From Verticillium longisporum (taxonomy: Eukaryota; Ascomycota; Sordariomycetes; Glomerellales; Plectosphaerellaceae): a stretch of 64,000 nucleotides of DNA. The stretch lies in the NCBI GenBank assembly GCA_019188255.1, contig JAETXT010000013.1:1302001-1366000 (forward strand). The letters run 5' to 3'. The notes below the pieces were generated by a model. The model was not told the origin of the DNA. It saw nothing but the letters and a program-made list of their open reading frames with translations, and ran no database searches. Position numbers and translations under genes: made by a program. Of the stretch, positions 45,973 to 58,701 are shown in pieces. Position 1 is the stretch's first letter, and each line of letters starts with the position of its first letter.

Positions 45973-47440
45973 GATGCGGAAAGCTCAGGAGGCGTTCTGT
46001 GAATTGGCATGGCTCAGTCCAGCTCAGCGGGAATAGGTGCAATTGGGTATGGGAATCACGAAGGTAGCGTAGGCGTTCTGGATAGTTCGTAGGCAAACAA
46101 ACACATAGGACGATCGCAGGCGGCAATGAGCGACGGGCTTGGCGCACACGCTGGTGGGCTTGCGTTGGATATTCGGTCTCGAGGCCAAAACGCCAGGAAG
46201 AAAACGTGGTAGGCTAGAGAATCCCGCATCCTCCAAGCGCGCCGTGTTAGCTTCGCCGCTACTAATGAAAGAGCACATGGTTTGGCGGGCGCCGTTAGCG
46301 ACCCTAGTTTGACCCAGAAACCCGGACTTGTGTCGAGCTTGTGTACGCCGGGCGTCAGAACGTGAATTCGCAATGTGAAAACGCCATGTACACACCGGAG
46401 GCAGCACTCGGTGATCAGCGCCTGGGTTTTGTGGCAGAGAGCTCCAAGCTGAGCACATGCGGGCCATGCGGCATGCGGTATGCGCGTTGTCCAGGGATCG
46501 ACTGCATGTGGCGTTTGACCTTTTCGCGCCCATGACGTGGAAGAGCCGAAATGCCTCCACCCACCGATCTCGATGGGCCACGAAGCACTGAGAGGTCGGA
46601 GGTTTGAATGGTGAGGCAGCAGACAGAGACTTGGCAGACCAGACGTTCTCGACCGGCTCTGACGACTGGTTGACGGGGCTGTCCAGGACTCCCCTTGGAG
46701 AAAACCTGGAGGTCTCCAGCCACACCTCGAAAAAACAAGTGGGCGGCGGCAGAGAGACGAGAGACACCCCTCCCCTCCGCCCCATGTTGATGTTCACGCC
46801 CCCTCCCGCTCGTGTCGATCCCTTCACGAGCCAATGATTCCCAGACCAGGGGTTGGTTGCTTTCGTAGATGCTGTCGCACCATCCACCTTCCTATCAAGC
46901 CCCATCCCACTTTCACCTGGCAGAAGCCAAGTTGCGTCATCCAAAGTGTGCGCCGTCCTCTCGGTGAGGCTGTTTTGTTGGTTGATGTGTGGCTTTGCGT
47001 CATGTAAGCGTAGCGCCTTCCACATGAAGTCATGGGCTGTGGCGAGTGCCAGGGTCTCGAAAGCGGCGCTCCTCTGCTAGGCTTGTGAGGTGACTGCCTG
47101 GCATCAGAGGTTGGGGGGTGGGGGGGGGGGGGGTCGGGGGGCTCACCCTCCTGTTGCCAAAGCTGGCTTGGCGTAGCTTTCCTGCTGGTGTCCAGGGGGG
47201 AGCTTCGAAACCTGATTCCAGGCGCGGGCAGCACCATTTGGCAGTTGGTATAAGACCTCGACAGAGCATGCCGCTGAGATGGTGTGTAGCCTTCTCTCAA
47301 TATCACAGCAGTTTTCACGAACTGAAAACCCCAAAATCCAAATACCTGAACAATAAATACCTTGTATAACATCACCTGATACCCTTTCCCTCAAATACCT
47401 ATTCCAAGATACCCATAACCCGAACTACCATCCAATCATC
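45973..47440. other. Intergenic with G-rich tract
   Basis: About 1.47 kb. No protein recognised. A tract of nearly pure G lies at 47111-47140, a candidate quadruplex. Likely promoter of the large downstream gene. Confidence 0.5.
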
Positions 47441-50400
47441 ATGGCCGACACTACTACGAAGAAGGCGGAGGACACCAAGCAGAGTGGTAAGCTCATCCCG
47501 ATGCAACGTCCCCCGCAAACACAGCCACCATGTCTCACCTCGAAGCCACACCTGTAATCCAACCTCGTGAGACTGTACCGCCTCACTGATCAGCCACAAC
47601 CACATTCACTTCACCTCTTTCGCGTGTTATTTTGCTAAATCACCTTCAGTTGGACAGAGTGAGATCTCAGAGAGCAACCTCGCAGCAGGCGTCGTGGGAA
47701 AATCAGGAGAAATTGTCAATGAGCAGGGTGAGACCGTAGGAAAGATCACAGAGGGCGACCCAGGCGACCTCGGTATGTCCCAACCCATCTCATCAAATTC
47801 AAGCAGGTTTCGACTGACACTCTCAAGTCGGAAATGTGGTCACAGCAACGGGGGATATAGTAGGAAAAGACGGTGGTATCGTAGGCAAGGCTCTCCCGCT
47901 CGACAATGCCTCCGCAGGCGGCTCCAAGAAGGGCATTTTCGGCACCTTAATGGGCGCAACAAAGGGCGTCAAGGGTGTTGTCGACACAGTTGACGGCACC
48001 GTCCAGACTGTCGAGAAGGGCCTTCCTCTCGTCGGCGACCTCACAAAGGGCCTCGGGCTCGGTAACGGCGGCGGCGGCTTCGGCGGCCTCCTCGGAAAGA
48101 AGCAGGAGGATCGCAGCGCCGAGGACAAGGCGGCGACCACTGAGCAGGCCAAGAAGGAGCTCTTCGACAACTCAGACAAGGCTGCTGATGCGGCGCCAAT
48201 TGATCTCAAGGATCAGGAGGCTGTCGACAACGCAAAGACCGAGGTCGAGACCAAGAGCCAACCACCACAGAGTGAGGCCAGCGAGTCCAAGGACGAGGCT
48301 ACGGAAGCCACCACTGAAGCCAGCACCGATGACAACGAGACAGTCAAGCAGTCCGGCAAGGACCTGACCGATACCGTCTCTGGTGCTGTTGGTGGCGCCA
48401 AGGATGCCGTTGAGAGCACCGCATCAGGGGCCAAGGACACTGTGGAAGACACTACTCAGAAGACGACTGACACTGCGGAAGACACCACAACAAAGGCTAC
48501 CGACGCCGTGGAGGACACAACGTCCAAGGCCACGGATGCTGCGAAAGACACAACGTCCAAGGCCAACGATACGACCGAGGACACCACTGCGAAGGCCACT
48601 GATGCCGCTGAGGACACCACGTCCAAGGCCACCGACGCCGCTGAGGACACCACTTCCAAGGCGGCCGACGCTGCCGAAAAGACGGCAGACGATGTCCAGG
48701 ACACGGCAGAGGAGACCGCAGAAACAGCACAGTCCACCGTCGATGACACGTCCAAGGACGTGCCCAAGGACACTGATTCTGCCAAGGGTCTCGACGACAC
48801 AGCGGACGACGCTTTCGACACTGCAGAGCAGACCACTTCCGACGCCAAGGACAGCGCTGACAAGACTGCATCTGACGACAAGGTCGAGGATACCAAGGCC
48901 GCTGCCGAGGGTGCCAAGGACACTGCGGAGGAGACGGCCGAAGATGCCAAGGACGCCGCCTCCGAGGCCCCCAAGGGTCTCAGCGAGCAGGCCCAAAGCC
49001 AGCTGGACGAGATGGAGACGGTCGCCGACGTCCAGGTGGAGAACCCTTTCCAGAAGTTCGAGGGTGCTCAGCTTGACGACGAAGGCAAGGTCATCTTCGA
49101 CAACCAGTCCATCGGCAAGGTCGTCGAAGGTGATCCGCTCGAGCTCGCCAACAAGGAGATCGCTCCGGATGGGGCCATTCTCAACGATGAAGGCAGCGAA
49201 ATCGGCCGCGTCGAGCTCAAGTCGGAAATTGCTGAGGATTTGCAGAAGCAGGCTGAGGCACTGGCTGGCCTCAAGGACGCCAAGGTCAACAAGGCCGGTA
49301 ATTTGGTGAAAAATGATGCTGTCATTGGCCGTATCGTTGAGGGTACCATCAAGAATTTGATCGGCCGCAAGGCTGATGCTCAAGGGCGTATCTGGAACGA
49401 CTCGGGCGAGCAGATCGGCCGCGCCGAGCCTCTGGCCGACAAGGAGCGTGAGGAGTTCAAGGAACCTTCGCCGTTTGAAGACTTCCCTGATGCTGTTGTC
49501 CAGTCCAACGGCGACGTCACCTTTGAGGGAGAGAAAATTGGTGTGCTGGTCGAGGGCGACCCTAAGAAATTGAAGGGGAAGCACATCGATGAGGACGGCG
49601 AGGTACAGGATAGGCAGGGGAACGTTATCGGACGCGCTGAGCGTTGGGAGCCCGAAGAGGAGGAGCCTGCTCCAGAGGTTGACAACTCTCTACTCGCCGA
49701 GAAGCGTGTCAACAAGGCTGGCCTGGTCGTTGATTCTCACGGTACCGCTTTTGGACGCGTTGTCGAGGGAGACGTCGCAAAATTGATCAACCGAATGTGC
49801 AACAAGAAGGGCGAGGTTCTTTCCGAATCGGGCGAGGTCATCGGACGAGCTGAGCTGATTCCGGAACATGAACGCCACGAGAAGAAGGACCAGCCCTTCG
49901 AGAATTTCCCCGACGCCGTGGTTCAGGCCAACGGCGACGTGACCAACAACGGCGAGATTGTTGGACGGCTGATCGAGGGTGACGCGAAGAAGCTTCAAAA
50001 CAGCAAGGTCGACGCTGACGGCGACGTTGTCCGAGACGGAAACGTCATCGGGAAGGCCGAGCGTTACACTCCGGAGGAGCCGGAGCCCGAACCTGAACAG
50101 GACAAGAGTATTCTGGGCGGGAAGCGTGTAAACAAAGCCGGCTTCGTCGTCGATTCAAATGGCGTGCCTTACGGACGCGTGGTCGAAGGGGACATCTCAA
50201 GATTGGTCAACCGAATGTGCGACAAGCAGGGTAACGTGCTGTCCGAAAGTGGCGATAAGTTGGGAGTTGCAGAGGTGCTTCCGGAGGGTAAGTTGCCTTT
50301 CAACCCTGAGACATCTTGAGAATAACATGCTGACACCATATAGGCGAGCGTGAGCTCAAAAAAGAAGGTCCTTTTGCTGAGTTGCCAGGGTGCACTGTTG

Positions 50401-51486
50401 CCAAAGACGGTACCGTAGTCACCCCTAGCGGTGATATTGTTGGACGCCTGATTGAGGGAGACGGGAAAAAATTGTTCGGACGTGAGGTTGATGATGATGG
50501 TGAGATTCTACACCAAGGGAACGTTATCGGCCGCGCGGAGCGTTGGGAGCCGGAACCGGAACCTGAGAAGGAGAAGGGACCTTTCACCGGCCTCAAGGTG
50601 AACAAGCAAGGCGATGTGTACCGCGACGGAGAGCTCGTCGCCCGCCTGACCTCAGGCGAGCTCAGCGTATGCTCCGGAGCCGAAATTGACGACGACAACG
50701 ACGTTATCAACCACAAGGGCACGTCAGTCGGACATGTCACTGCCATTGCGGATATTCCCGAGCCCGAACCTGAAGAGCCAAAGGAGTCCGAGGAGGAGAA
50801 GAAGGCTCGCGAGGAGGCTGAGCAGGATGAGAAGCTTGCCAAGAACCTGGCTAGCCAAGTCGAACAGAGTCTTGACAAGATTCGCCCAATCTGCAAGATG
50901 ATCACCGACAAGATTGAAAAGGCGGAGCGAACGCCCAAGGACGAGCTTGACGAGGAGGCTCTCGTCAAGGAGGTTAAGCCGCTGATCGAGGAGGGCGGCA
51001 ACATTCTCAGCGAGCTGAACGGTACCATCCGTGCCATGGACCCCGACGGCCGCATCCAGCGCAACGCTAAGCACAAGTCGAGCACCAGCGAGGCTTCCCC
51101 TGCTGAGCACCATCTCGCAGACCTGCTTAAGGAGGTAAGTTGATACCATTAACCATTTCAGTGTCTGTTCGATTCTAACATATGATCAGCTTTCTGGCTC
51201 CGTCGTTACCTGTGTTGAGAACGCCAAGAAGAAGATTGCCGACATGCCACACGCCAAGAAGCACCTGAACCCACTTTGGGCACTGCTGACCGAGCCTCTG
51301 GGCCAGATCTTGGCCGCCGTCGGACTGTTGCTCGCAGGTGTGCTCAACCTCGTCGGACGCCTTCTTTCCGGCCTTGGACTCGGTGGCATCATCGATGGTC
51401 TTCTCGGTACCCTGGGGCTCAACCGCGTGCTTGAAGGCCTCGGTCTCAGCAGCATCACGGGTGCTCTCACGGGAAAGAACAAATAA
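47441..51486 (+). CDS. LEA-like / DUF3659 repeat protein
   Basis: Exons 47441-47486, 47650-47772, 47828-50287, 50344-51134 and 51190-51486 give 1238 residues. The short N-terminus (MADTTTKKAED) leads into a first repeat. Residues about 250-440 are a low-complexity, late-embryogenesis-abundant-like helix with 11-residue repeats of the KATDAAEDTTS type. Residues about 455-1000 carry eight more DUF3659-like repeats of about 55-60 residues, alternating two subtypes (VNKAGFVVDS...GRVVEGD and PDAVVQANGDV...GRLIEGD). A charged helical segment follows, then a hydrophobic C-terminus (WALLTEPLGQILAAVGLLLAG) that may contact membrane. All introns keep frame. LEA-like proteins often protect against desiccation or stress; whether this one does is inference. 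Confidence 0.85.
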
Positions 51487-51955
51487 ACGTGTTGAGGGCA
51501 TGATGTTTTCTTTGGAGAGGATGAGATTTATAATTTTGCTGCTGGCTTATGGGTTTGAGTCGTATTGTATGAGCTTTGGATAGCTATTATGGGGTTTCGT
51601 TGCTCTTAATGACCTGAAATCAATTCATTCGCCCGTGAGCTTGCTCGGTACCCTTGCGTGACATGTTTTCTTCACTACGATCTTTGCCGCATTTTTTCTT
51701 ATAGCACAGGGCGATGGAAAGGAGTGTTGAAAGTGGTCATGGCTGGTCCGTAGCAGCCTAATGGCAATGTCACGCAAACAGGCACTTGCCAAAAAATGGC
51801 AAAGAATCTGAGGGACAGGCATCCTCCTGCCCACAGTGGCGGCACGAAACCCCCTAGGATGTTCACCCTTAATCATCGCCAACCCTCCATCCAACACCCA
51901 CTAACGGCACTTCCGCGTTCTGCATTGCACATCTATATGAAAGCCATAATTCTTA
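51487..51955. other. Gene to island boundary
   Basis: About 470 bases of normal composition, the 3' flank of the LEA-like gene. Nothing else recognised. AT content rises abruptly after 51945. Confidence 0.5.
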
Positions 51956-52152
51956 AAGGATAATATTGATAATAATATATTTAAACGCCTTAAAATCCCC
52001 TAGGGGCAAATAGGCGCTTGCGTATCCTTATCTATATATACTATCCGATAACTATAATCCTATATTCTATAACTAGAATTAGAGACCCCTTTAAGGCTAA
52101 GGTTATAGGGGGACCCTAGTAACTCCTTAGGAGTTTTTCGTTTATTAAATAG
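51956..52152 (+). repeat. Left inverted flank of second island
   Basis: About 197 bases from AAGGATAATATTGATAATAA to TCGTTTATTAAATAG. It matches the reverse complement of 61147-61343 with many transition differences. Shared blocks include CGCCTTAAAATCCCCTA and AGGAGTTTTTC. Confidence 0.75.
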
Positions 52153-52521
52153 CACCCCCCCACAGGCACTATCTAAGGCGTAGCAGCTGTCAGGTCTGCA
52201 AGAGTCCCCGTAGGCACCTCGTAATAGGCCTCTTTCCTATTCCTAGCACTCTAAAAATGCAATCTCCTAGCTAATCAGAAGCCTAGAATCAGTGCAGTAG
52301 CAGTAGCCAACTCAGTTTACGTCAATAAGGCGTAATTGGCGAGTGAATCCCATCGGCAGGAATGACGTTTATCGTGAAGCAGTGGTTTAAGGTAGAGTTT
52401 TCCACCAAACAATACTCAAGGAGTGGTTTCAGGTAGAGTTTTCCACTAAACAATACTCAAGGAGTAGTTTAAGGTAGAGTTTTCCACTAAATAATACTCA
52501 ATCGAGAATAACGTTTATCGT
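52153..52521. other. Less-mutated spacer inside the island
   Basis: About 370 bases of nearly normal composition between the inverted flank and the left LTR. It contains the 41-base tandem repeat listed separately and no gene. Confidence 0.5.
52381..52500 (+). repeat. Tandem repeat, 41-base unit, three copies
   Basis: Units start at 52381, 52422 and 52463 (the last truncated at 38). Each contains AGGTAGAGTTTTCCAC and AATACTCA and differs by a few C/T or G/A changes. Confidence 0.85.
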
Positions 52522-53240
52522 TGTTAGTATATATCGTCATCGATATAGGAGGTATTAGATAACGACTAAGGGTATAGCTTAGTTATAGAATAAAGAGATA
52601 ATAATAGATAAGAGGAAGGGAGAGATAAAAGTAGCTATATCTCTAGAAGGAGACGTCGGGTCGAGAAATAGATCGAAGATCCTTATAGCCCTTAACGAGA
52701 GCTATAAAATAGTGTATTTTTCGTTTAGATCGAAGGTAAGTAGGTCGAGGGGTAATTAGAAGAAGGTTATAATTAACTAAGAGAAGTACTTAAATGAATC
52801 TAATAGGAGTAAAGCGTATCTTAGAAGGTATCCGTTCTTAATAATTAAGAACGTATAAATTAGATAGGAATTACTATATAAGGGGGACTTATAAGTATAG
52901 TTAAAATTAGATAATTATTAAGATCTAAAAACCTAAAAAATAGGTCCGGGGGGTGCCCTCTATATATAATAGACTAACCCTTAATAGCTATATATAGATA
53001 AGGCGCTTAGATTACCTCTAGATTTACGGGGGAAGTAGAGTCGGATTTAAGCTCTAGCTAATAAGGTATAAAAGAACTTAAACGCTTATTACTATAGAAC
53101 GGCTCTATAGAATATTATAAAAATTACACTATTCTATAGCTACGATTTTTCTCTATTTTATAATATATATATCGTTATAGTTTAGCTTTTATTTAAACTA
53201 CTAGAGTAGTTATAAGACTCTAACCCTTATAACTCCTATA
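52522..53240 (-). repeat. Left LTR of second-island Copia
   Basis: About 719 bases beginning TGTTAGTATATATCG and ending AACTCCTATA; a near-copy of 60174-60893 with scattered C/T and G/A changes. Confidence 0.85.
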
Positions 53241-56200
53241 CCCCCCTATAAAGTAATATATATATAGGTATATAGATATAATAGCTTATATATCTAGAGG
53301 ATAAAAAAAAATAAAACCTCGTAGTATTATTATATATAGGGAAAAAATAAAAACCTTATAGTATAGAAAATAAATAAAAACTATATATTATATTATTATA
53401 AGAAAATCCGAAGATAAAAAACCTATTTTATTATAATAGGAAAATCCGAAGATAAAAAACCTATTTAATACTTAATTTTAGGTACTTTACTATATTTAGG
53501 CTATTTATAGTCTATAGGTATAATATTTAAACTCCCTATTTATATATATCCGTATAGGGTATTATAAGTTATCTTATTTAAGCCCTTAGTAAGTATATCT
53601 ACTATATTATATTAGGTATATATATAAAAAGCTATATTTTCTTATCTTTTAATAGATTTCGGTAATAATAGAATTACCTATCTATATATTTAACCCTTTT
53701 ATAGAATTTAGGATTTTCGGTTATTTTCTTAGCTCCTTTATTATCTATTAATAAAGTAGGTATTTTAGGTTTATTTAAACCTAGGCCTTTAGATATTTCT
53801 GAAAAATAGAAAAATATATATAGCTTCTTTAGAGGCTTCGTATAAGGCTATATATTTAGCTTTATAAGTAGATAAAGCTATTACCTTTTATTTAGCTAAA
53901 ACCTAGCTTATAGGGTTATTAATTCCTAAGTAGAATATATATTTAGAGGTAGAAGTTCTATCTTCTAATATATCGCCCTAGCTAGAATCGCTATACCCTA
54001 TTATATTAAGGGATTTATTATAGGTATATATAAGACTTATATCTAGATATTTATTTAAATAAGCCTATATTCTATTTAAAATAATAAAATACTCTTTAGA
54101 GGGGTTACTTATATATCTAGAATATCTATTTACTGAATAAGTAATATCTAGTCTACTATATAAGGCTAAATATAATAAAGAGCCTATTTCCTATTAATAT
54201 TAGAGGACTTCTAAATTTATAGCTTATAAGGAATTTAGTATTAAAGCTATTTTTAATATATTAGGCGTATCTATTACTTTTAAATTTAATTTATTATATT
54301 TTATAAGAATTTTCTCGTAATATACCTTTTAGGATATATATAGAAGCTTTTCTTCTTTATTTATAGTTATTTTATTACCTAAAAAGGTATTAATAAGTCC
54401 TAAATCTTTAAGACTTAATATAGTTTAAAGTTTAGCTTATATAGTAGATATTATTTTAGCTGTTTTAGCTATTATAATTATATCGTTAATATAATAGAGT
54501 AATATAGCCTTTAAAGGTAATATAAATACCCCTAAATTAGATTCTAATACGTTAAAACCTAAGCTATTTAAAGCTTTAAGTAGATATTCGTACTAAAGCC
54601 TAGGGGACCATTTTAACCTATATAAGGCTTTATTTAGCTTATATATATAGTTTTCTTATATAGAGAAACTAATAGGTTAAATAACGTATATATCCTTATC
54701 TATATCTACGTAGATAAACGCATTATTAATATCTAACTATTTAAAATCCTAGCCTAGATTTAGACCTAATATAAAAGCTAATCTATAGCTTTTAGGCCTA
54801 TAGGTAGTACTAAAGGTCTCTAGGTAATCTATATTAATAATTTAATTAAATCCCTGAATTACCTATCTAGCTTTATATTTTATTAGATTTTTATTTATAT
54901 CGTATTTTATTTTATAAACCTATCTACCCCTTAATATATTAGCTTCTTTAAGTAGGGTATTTTTATTAATTAAAGACTAGGTATTTTAATCTATTAATTA
55001 CTAAAATTCTAAATTTATAGCTTTATTCTAGTTATCTTTATTAAGGCTATTAATAGCTTAGCTATAAGTAGTAGGTTCCTTTATATTATTTATAGTAAGG
55101 ATATAGTTCTAGCTTAGGAAATTAAAGGAGTCCCTTAATAGTATATCCGATATATTTAGTAAATCGGCCGATTTTATATAGATATAATCTTTAGGGTTCT
55201 AAATTTTAGGAAGCTTTATAGTTATTTTTGGTTTTTATTATTAATTATATTACTAGTAATTATATTATTATTACCTTTAGTTAAAAGTAAAGCTATTATT
55301 TTATTTATTTCTAAATTAAATAATTTAAGGTCTTCTAAATTTAGAAGGTCCTTTTTTATTATTAAAAGTATAGATATAAGAATAATAAATTTATTTTCTA
55401 ATATATATATATCTCTAGTCTAAATAACCTTCCTAGATTAAGTATTATATATTTTATAGTTATAATCGTTTATACTTATTAAGACGGATTTACTAGCTCT
55501 TTCGTCTAGTTTCTTTATTAAAGGTTCTTTATTTTTATAATAAGCTATAGAACCCTATATTTTTATATTATCGATATTAAGTATTTTATTTTCTTTTAAT
55601 TTATAAGGTATTTTAAATCTTATAGAGCTATTAGGAGTTCTATTATATATATATATAGTAGTATACGCTATATCTCCCTATAGATATAAGGGTAATCCTA
55701 AGTAGAAAATCAAGGACTTTATTTTATCTATTATAGTCCTTATAGCTTATTCTATAAACTTTTATAGTTTATAAATATACGGTAGTTTTATTATATATTT
55801 TACTCTTATAAACGTATTTTTAATGCTTTTATTTATAAATTCTTTATTACCGTTAATATTAAATTCCTTTATTTTATAATTAAGCTTATTATTTTCTATT
55901 TCTTAGCGGAACCTATTAAGCTTATCGGAAACGACTTCTTCTAATTTATTAAGTAATAGGAATATCTATATAACGTTATATTTAGTATATTTATCTTTTA
56001 TAAAGAGAATCTATTTTTTATTCTTATAAGTTATAGGGGTTATAGGACCTACTAGGTCTATATATAGATTCTCTAAGTATATATATTCTTTATATTTAGC
56101 AGGGGATATCTTACTTATTATATTAGTAAATTTGCCCCTTTTATAGGCTTTATAATTTTCTATTTTATATATAGCTATAATATCTATAAGCCTCTTATAT

Positions 56201-56837
56201 ATAGATTTCAGGGCCTTTATATTATAATATATAAATCGAGTATATAAGGTATAAGCCTCTTCTAAAGATATTATAATATTAGATTTAAGTCTATTATTAG
56301 TCTTTATTTTATATATATTATTATAAAGGATTTTCTACTTTAATTCTTAATTATTCTTAAACTTATTATATTTATTCTTTTAAAGATTATCGAATATAGC
56401 TCGAAATCTAGACTTATTAATAGATTTTATATTATATTTAAGAACTAAAGTAGAAGTCTAATATAGATTATTTTTAAGAGGTACTATTATTATATATATA
56501 TCTTTATAATATAGATTTATTTAATTATTTCCTCTAATATATAAATAACCTATTTTATCTAAAGTAGGTAGATTAATTATATTAATACCTAATTAAGGTA
56601 TATAAAAGTAGTCTTTTAATATTATATCTTTAAGGGTATCTTTTAAACGTATAATAACGTCGCTTAGGCCCTCTAGGGATATAGAACTAGCTTTTCCCTA
56701 GGAAGCCTTTAAATTATTATATTTTTAGAAATAATTAAAAAATAATTTATTTAAAATTATATAAATTATAGTAATAGTATCTATAATAAAACTAATATTA
56801 ATACTAGAATTTTCTACTTTATTAGCTAAACTATCTA
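53241..56837. other. AT-rich degraded pol region
   Basis: About 3.6 kb with no open frame; contains the antisense reverse-transcriptase and RNase H remnants of the island Copia element. No gene. Confidence 0.8.
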
Positions 56838-56839
56838 TA

Positions 56840-56889
56840 ACGTAATCCACAAGCGAGTGGTTCACCCATGCGAGTGGTTCACTTCACCC
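56840..56889 (+). repeat. Left terminal inverted repeat of pogo-type element
   Basis: 50 bases. Contains two direct copies of GCGAGTGGTTCAC, likely transposase-binding sites. Confidence 0.93.
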
Positions 56890-56946
56890 CGACCCGACAA
56901 ACATTCCGAGGAAAACCTCAACCCAAACGCCGTAAATCAATTAAAA

Positions 56947-58601
56947 TCACTCCTCCTCGTCTTTTGCAGACGATGAGATAGCTACCTGACAAGTTCTCGC
57001 GTTGTGGCCGGTCTTCCCGCATACGCTACAGCATCGTTTCTTCGGCTGGGACCACGACGCGGGACCCGGGTTCTGCAGCGTTTCCTCTTTTATCTGGATA
57101 TCTACTTCCTTCTGAGCAATCTTGTCCTGTCCCTCGCCTACAGCCATGCTTCCTCCTTCCCGGAGACGTAGCTTTTTGGCCCTCCGGCGTCGGCTTAGTG
57201 TAGCATTTTCCTCTCGAAGGATCATAACCTCTGACTTCAAAAGAGCGATCTGGTGCATAACACCCCGCGTCCCCTTCGCAAGATAGTCAACAGCATCTAA
57301 AATTGACGTTGGGGAGCTTCCCTGGTGGCGTGAGATTCGCCCTTTGATGAAGTCAGTCTGGGAACCTGCCTCGAGCAGGTTAGTGGGCGTCTTAGAGACC
57401 CAAGAATCACGCTCCCCGTGGGACGTCCCCGGAGGCGTCGTCGTCCTCAACCTCACATCCAGCTTTGACAGGACTGTTTCCGGGTTATGGGGGACAAGCC
57501 CCGCTCCTCGAAAGCCTCCCTGGATGTTTTTTCTGTCATTGCTTGCTGAAATGCAGCCGAAAACGCCGGGAAGAAGTCCTCTTTGCTGATGTGCGTTGTA
57601 CCCGCCCTCATCCTATCCTCGATTTGCCGACCGTATGCTTTCTTTAGTGGGCCAAAACACCCAACATCGAGAGGCTGGAGTAGATGTGACGAATGAGGAG
57701 GCATACAGAGTGTGATGATGTTGTTCTCCTTGCAGTAGAGTTCGAAGTCGACCGAGTGGTGACTTTCGTGGCCATCCAGGATCAGTAGGCGATAACCGCC
57801 CGAAGTACGGGACTTTGTATGCCTGTCAAAATGCCGAATCCATTCCAGACCAATATCATTCGTCGTCCAGCCGTTTGGAGATGTTGCGATTCTCCAGTCG
57901 CGAGAAATCGCGTCGTCCTGGTACCAGCTCGAGAGGTGGTACTTGCCCGAAACCACGATGAACGGCGGGACGGAGAAACCCAACGCGCCAACGCCCTGGA
58001 TCACCGTAACCCATTCCCGGTTGCCTGGCTGCCTCATCTTCACATTGGACCGTCTTTCCGAACTGGTCACGACCATTCCGTTGGCGATAACGCCCATCTG
58101 GAAGCCGGTCTCGTCAAAGTTGTACATGTCAGCCTCTTGGATGCCGTACTTGGCGATCATGTTATGCACGAGGCGGAACCACGCGTTTATCGCGTCCGGA
58201 TCTTCGCATTGGGCCCTCTTGTAGTCGTACTTGCGAAAGAAACGCGTCCGGAGCTCTGGTTGCCGTTTGACGAAGTTTGCGGCCCAGTTCTTCCCGACGC
58301 GTGGCGCGTCACGGTCGGCAAGCAGGCGATTCGCCATATCTCCGACCTCACCCAACCGGGGAGGGTAAGATCGCGCATCTAGGTCAAGGATATATTCGAC
58401 AATAGTTTTCTCTTCTAGTACTGTTAATTTGGCAGAATTGGGCGGGCTTTCGCGTCGGGAGGGTTTGCCCTTCTGGCGTCGGAGGAGCGTCGTTAAGGGG
58501 ACGGTGTAGATCCTCGCAGCACTCCGGGCGCTTAGGTTCGGGTCATTGTCCATAGCTTGGATAGCAAGGAATAATTGACCTTCTTTTGAAAGAGTCTCCA
58601 T
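56947..58601 (-). pseudogene. Pogo-type transposase with one-base frameshift
   Basis: The frame 58601-57453 holds the N-terminal 382 codons: an HTH near residues 10-45, a CENP-B-like HTH (LGEVGDMANRLLADRDAP), and the catalytic triad Asp in YNFDETGF, Asp in LLILDGHESH and Asp in LLQPLDVGCFG. The spacing of the last two is DD35D. Near + position 57505-57512 the frame slips: the family-typical GLVPHNPETVLSKLD continuation lies in the next frame, which continues through 56947. The second part has a coiled coil (LLKSEVMILREENATL) and a CX2CX4HX4C zinc knuckle. Loss of one G explains the break. Otherwise complete, about 550 residues, so the loss of function is recent or a sequencing error. Confidence 0.9.
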
Positions 58602-58649
58602 CGCGGGCGGAGGTGGAATCTGTAGAATTCAGGTGTAGGTCGTGGGCCC

Positions 58650-58699
58650 GGGCGAAGTGAACCACTCGCTTGGGTGAACCACTCGCTTGTGGATTACGT
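58650..58699 (-). repeat. Right terminal inverted repeat of pogo-type element
   Basis: 50 bases, reverse complement of the left repeat apart from two mismatches (an A/T and an A/G difference). Confidence 0.93.
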
Positions 58700-58701
58700 T
58701 A

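Larger units (their letters stand above)
56840..58699 (-). mobile_element. Pogo/Fot1-type DNA transposon, near-intact
   Basis: 1860 bases with 50-base terminal inverted repeats (two mismatches) starting ACGTAATCCACAAGCG and a TA target duplication at 56838-56839 and 58700-58701. GC content is normal, in contrast to the RIP-degraded Copia around it, so it inserted after RIP. It encodes one transposase on the minus strand, interrupted by a single-base deletion. TA target choice, repeat structure and DDE transposase place it in the Tc1/mariner superfamily, pogo/Fot1 branch. Confidence 0.94.

Noticed and set aside
48424..49584. Long minus-strand frame opposite the LEA-like gene
   Set aside because: Antisense shadow of repetitive coding sequence; the plus strand has the consistent exon structure and repeats.
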